A stretch of DNA of 64,000 bases from Coenobita brevimanus (Eukaryota > Arthropoda > Malacostraca > Decapoda > Coenobitidae), in NCBI GenBank assembly GCA_032717465.1, contig CM064632.1, forward strand, positions 26,067,064 through 26,131,063, in the 5' to 3' direction. Under the pieces are notes generated by a model, which saw nothing but the letters and a program-made list of their open reading frames with translations, had not been told where the DNA came from and searched no databases. Positions 61,620 to 64,000 of this stretch are shown here, piece by piece. Each line of letters starts with the position of its first letter. Position 1 is the first letter of the stretch. The position numbers and the translations under genes were made by a program.

Positions 61620-62610
61620 GGAGGTTCGAGAACCCCGCAGAGACAGTCCGAGGCTGTGTATGAATTACCTTGTGGAACGTCTCGAGCTGTGGGCCTCTCA
61701 GAGGATTCCCGGAGAATGCACATTATCCACATGAGTGTTCACACCCACGGTTGGTGTTAAAATGTGACCTGCTCGAGATTGCTTAGGGATTCTCAACTTC
61801 CTGTCATTACTCGTAAGCGCAGCGTTAGTTAACCAGTAAACCAGGTTCCATTAGCGAATTGCAGTGTTTGATGTCCTGCACAGACACCCAGTCTTTTCAC
61901 TCATGACCACGTTCCCTGGTTAATTTAGCGAATTGCAGCATTTGATGTCCTGCTCAAACGCCCAGTCTTTTCGCTAATTAAGTTTAGGGTTTAACCAGTA
62001 AACTGGGTCAGCGTTTGATGTCCTCCACAAACGCCTTGACTACGTTTCCTGGTTAATAATGTAAATAGTGTACTTTTTGTAACATAAGTACTGATTGCTA
62101 GGCAGAGAGAGAGAAATGACATTTTTGATGCTCCACCTTAGTTCCTTTCACAGGTGCAGCTGGTGGGTGCAGCATTGCCGTGCAGATTAGCTGATCGTCC
62201 CTGTCGCATGCTACCACCCCTTCTCTTTTGCCTCGTCATCATCATTTACTATATATTTGGGTTATGTAATTTTACACATAGGCACAGTTATACCACAACT
62301 GTCACACCTACACCGTGTATTACATACATTATGCTACATAACAATTAGTTGTTAATGTAAATGTAGTGAACTTTTCGCTCAGTTCGACCTGAGTACAGGA
62401 TTTTTCACCGTCGTCATGGAGTTTTTCCCTGAAGCTTGCTTCTATTAACGTAAATACGAGTTTTTTTCATTCACTGGCGACTGCGACTTTCTCCTGTAGC
62501 AGGATAGCACACATACACCACAGTGTGAATCTTGTGTGACTGAGTTAGGATTTATAGGTATGTATATTAGAATTTCCTGGAAAAAAATTTCAACTTTTGA
62601 TGGGGTGTAA
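61620..62610 (+). other. Retroelement 3' untranslated region with 74-bp tandem repeats
   Basis: No coding potential. TTTGATGTCCTGC recurs at about 61865, 61939 and 62011, in units of 73-74 bp that also contain TTAGCGAATTGCAG and ACGCCCAGTCTTTTC. The 14 bp before the LTR (TTGATGGGGTGTAA) may be the polypurine tract. Confidence 0.6.
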
Positions 62611-63572
62611 TGTCACGAGTCGGCTCGTGACATCATTTGGTGGGAAACCGCGAACTCTAGTAGAATCCCAGTGTTTATCGTTCAGTTAACTGCTCACCCG
62701 GCTGGGAGTGTTTTTCAGGCACTTTTTCAATGTGTCATAAATGATCGTCTTTGTGCAAGACATTAGCACTTCCGCTGAGCGATTTATTGTGGGCGTGTAT
62801 CGCTCATTCTAGCCGTTAGTAATGCGGCTGGACATTTGCCTCTTTCCCACGATACGGAGTTTTTCGAGGTTTGAGCGCCACGAAAGCAGGTTGGGCCAGA
62901 GTGTGTAGTGCCGCTGTTCCTGAGTTTCCACATAGCTGTGATTGGCGAGAGACAGCGAGTGCAGTGTCCTTCCAGTAACGACGCCCAGTCATCCGCTTTG
63001 TCCACTTTCCTGACCAGTATTTTCTTTTCGTCTTTTTCCTAGGTTTAAGAGTTTAGCTTTTGAGTGAGCGAGTGAGTGCGATCTCCTTATTTGAATTCAT
63101 CTTATGAAATGTAACGTAAGTTTATTTCTTTGTAATCAATAAATTTAACAGTTCTTTTTCTCGAGCTTAATGTAAACTTGTGTTTTGTTTTCCATATTAA
63201 GCTTATTCCAGTTGCAGCTCTTAGCTTGCATAAACGCTTTGCTATTCATAACTGGTACTTAGGCCAGTCTTTTGTATTAAGCTTAAAATCCGTTGTGCCA
63301 TCTAGGAGTTAATGCATCATCAAGAACCTGATATCATTAATAGTATTAGTTATTGATTGTCAAGGGTGAAGTCACTTTCTCCAGAGGCTAACAGTACTAA
63401 CAACAGCAATTGTGAGGAATTAGTCTCTGCTGTGTACTGTTGAGAAAGTTTATAAATTCTCGTCCTGAGAGAATCGGCGAAGCAAGCCAGGATAAAGTAA
63501 TCATTGCTTGATTTTTAGCAAGACAATTAATTGTCCTTGCTCTCAGTATTATTGAATAATTATTCTTTAATA
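62611..63572 (+). repeat. 3' LTR of the right retroelement, missing its last ~65 bp
   Basis: Starts TGTCACGAGTCGG and follows the 5' LTR with few differences (for example TTTATCG for TTTAACG) to ATTATTCTTTAATAA. There it is replaced by LINE sequence. AATAAA at 63138-63143. Confidence 0.85.
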
Positions 63573-63574
63573 AG

Positions 63575-64000
63575 CATGGGGGAGAGATAGTAGTAGAATG
63601 GATGTGGAAGATGTGCAGATTGGCCTGGGAGGAAGGTAGAGTCCCGGAGGATTGGAAGTCAGGTATAATTATTCCCTTGTACAAAGGAAAAGGAGAAAAA
63701 GAAGTGTGTGGTAATCATAGGGGCATTTGTCTTCTTAGTATAATAGAAAAAGTGTATGGTAGGATACTTATAGACAGAGTTAGAGAAAGAACAGAGAAAT
63801 TAGTTGGAGAAGAACAGGGAGGCTTTAGGAAGGGAAGAGGTTGTGTAGATATCAGATATTCATTCTTAGATCTTTAGTGGAAAAGTTTCTAGAGAAGGGA
63901 AAGAAGTTGTATGCGGCTTTCATGGATTTGGAGAAAGCATATGACAGGGTGGATAGACAAGGATTGTGGAAAGTGTTAAGAATATATGGAGTAGATGGGA
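63575..64000 (+). mobile_element. LINE reverse-transcriptase fragment, continues past window
   Basis: 63602-63877 reads MWKMCRLAWEEGRVPEDWKS, then PLYKGKGEKEVCGNHRGICL and LVGEEQGGFRKGRGCVD. A 2-base insertion near 63850 shifts the frame; after it motif A can be read as YAAFMDLEKAYDRV up to about 63960. Same LINE family as 10055-11501. The 5' edge falls inside the 3' LTR, so this is probably a 5'-truncated insertion into it. Confidence 0.8.

Larger units (their letters stand above)
57920..63572 (+). mobile_element. Ty3/Gypsy (Gmr1-like) LTR retroelement, right copy
   Basis: 5' LTR 57920-58938, primer-binding-like site 58941-58956, broken gag from 59256, protease 60736-61152, zinc-binding region 61171-61611, about 1 kb without coding potential, then a 3' LTR from 62611. 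The internal region is only about 3.7 kb. It has no integrase core, reverse transcriptase or RNase H, so it could only move with help. The two LTRs are very alike by eye, which suggests a fairly recent insertion, yet the coding region carries several stops and frameshifts. Confidence 0.85.

Overview
The window looks like gene-poor, repeat-dense nuclear DNA from an animal. The most likely source is an arthropod, plausibly a decapod crustacean. This rests on very long (CA)n, (GA)n and (CAT)n microsatellites, many eroded minisatellites, tRNA-derived SINEs, small terminal-inverted-repeat (TIR) elements, a reverse-transcriptase LINE and a Gypsy-type LTR retroelement. The species assignment is inference. 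I found no host protein-coding gene, rRNA or functional tRNA that I can support; every coding signal belongs to a mobile element.

Layout. Positions 1-3893 hold the 5' half of an LTR retroelement on the minus strand (LTR 2854-3893, gag, protease-like and integrase zinc-binding regions). Positions 3980-4990 are an eroded ~180-bp tandem repeat with a SINE inserted in it, flanked by an 11-bp target duplication. Positions 5000-7890 carry microsatellites and a 750-bp TIR element. Positions 7892-30548 and 30649-53163 are two near-identical ~22.6-kb copies of the same sequence, separated by exactly 100 N. The end of the first contig matches the sequence up to 53163 and the start of the second contig matches from 7892. 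This is the dovetail expected of two overlapping, unmerged (probably allelic) contigs, so the true locus is probably about 41 kb and the tandem duplication an assembly artefact.

Each copy contains a 5'-truncated LINE (minus strand), several MITE families, two SINE families, a possible piggyBac-like remnant, many minisatellites and a large inverted repeat with ~1.2-kb arms. Positions 53164-57919 are microsatellites and further MITE/SINE copies. Positions 57920-63572 hold a second copy of the same LTR retroelement on the plus strand with both LTRs, inserted in a (CAT)n tract; its coding region is broken by stops and frameshifts. Its 3' LTR runs into a LINE reverse-transcriptase fragment that continues past the window end.

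The most informative biology is the LTR retroelement family. Both copies place an integrase-type H2C2 zinc-binding domain directly after the protease. With a SCAN-like Gag this points to the Gmr1-like branch of Ty3/Gypsy. Both copies share a DNG in place of the usual DTG/DSG protease motif and lack a Gag zinc knuckle. The plus-strand copy lacks an integrase core and reverse transcriptase, so it is probably non-autonomous. The large inverted repeat could form a long hairpin RNA if transcribed.
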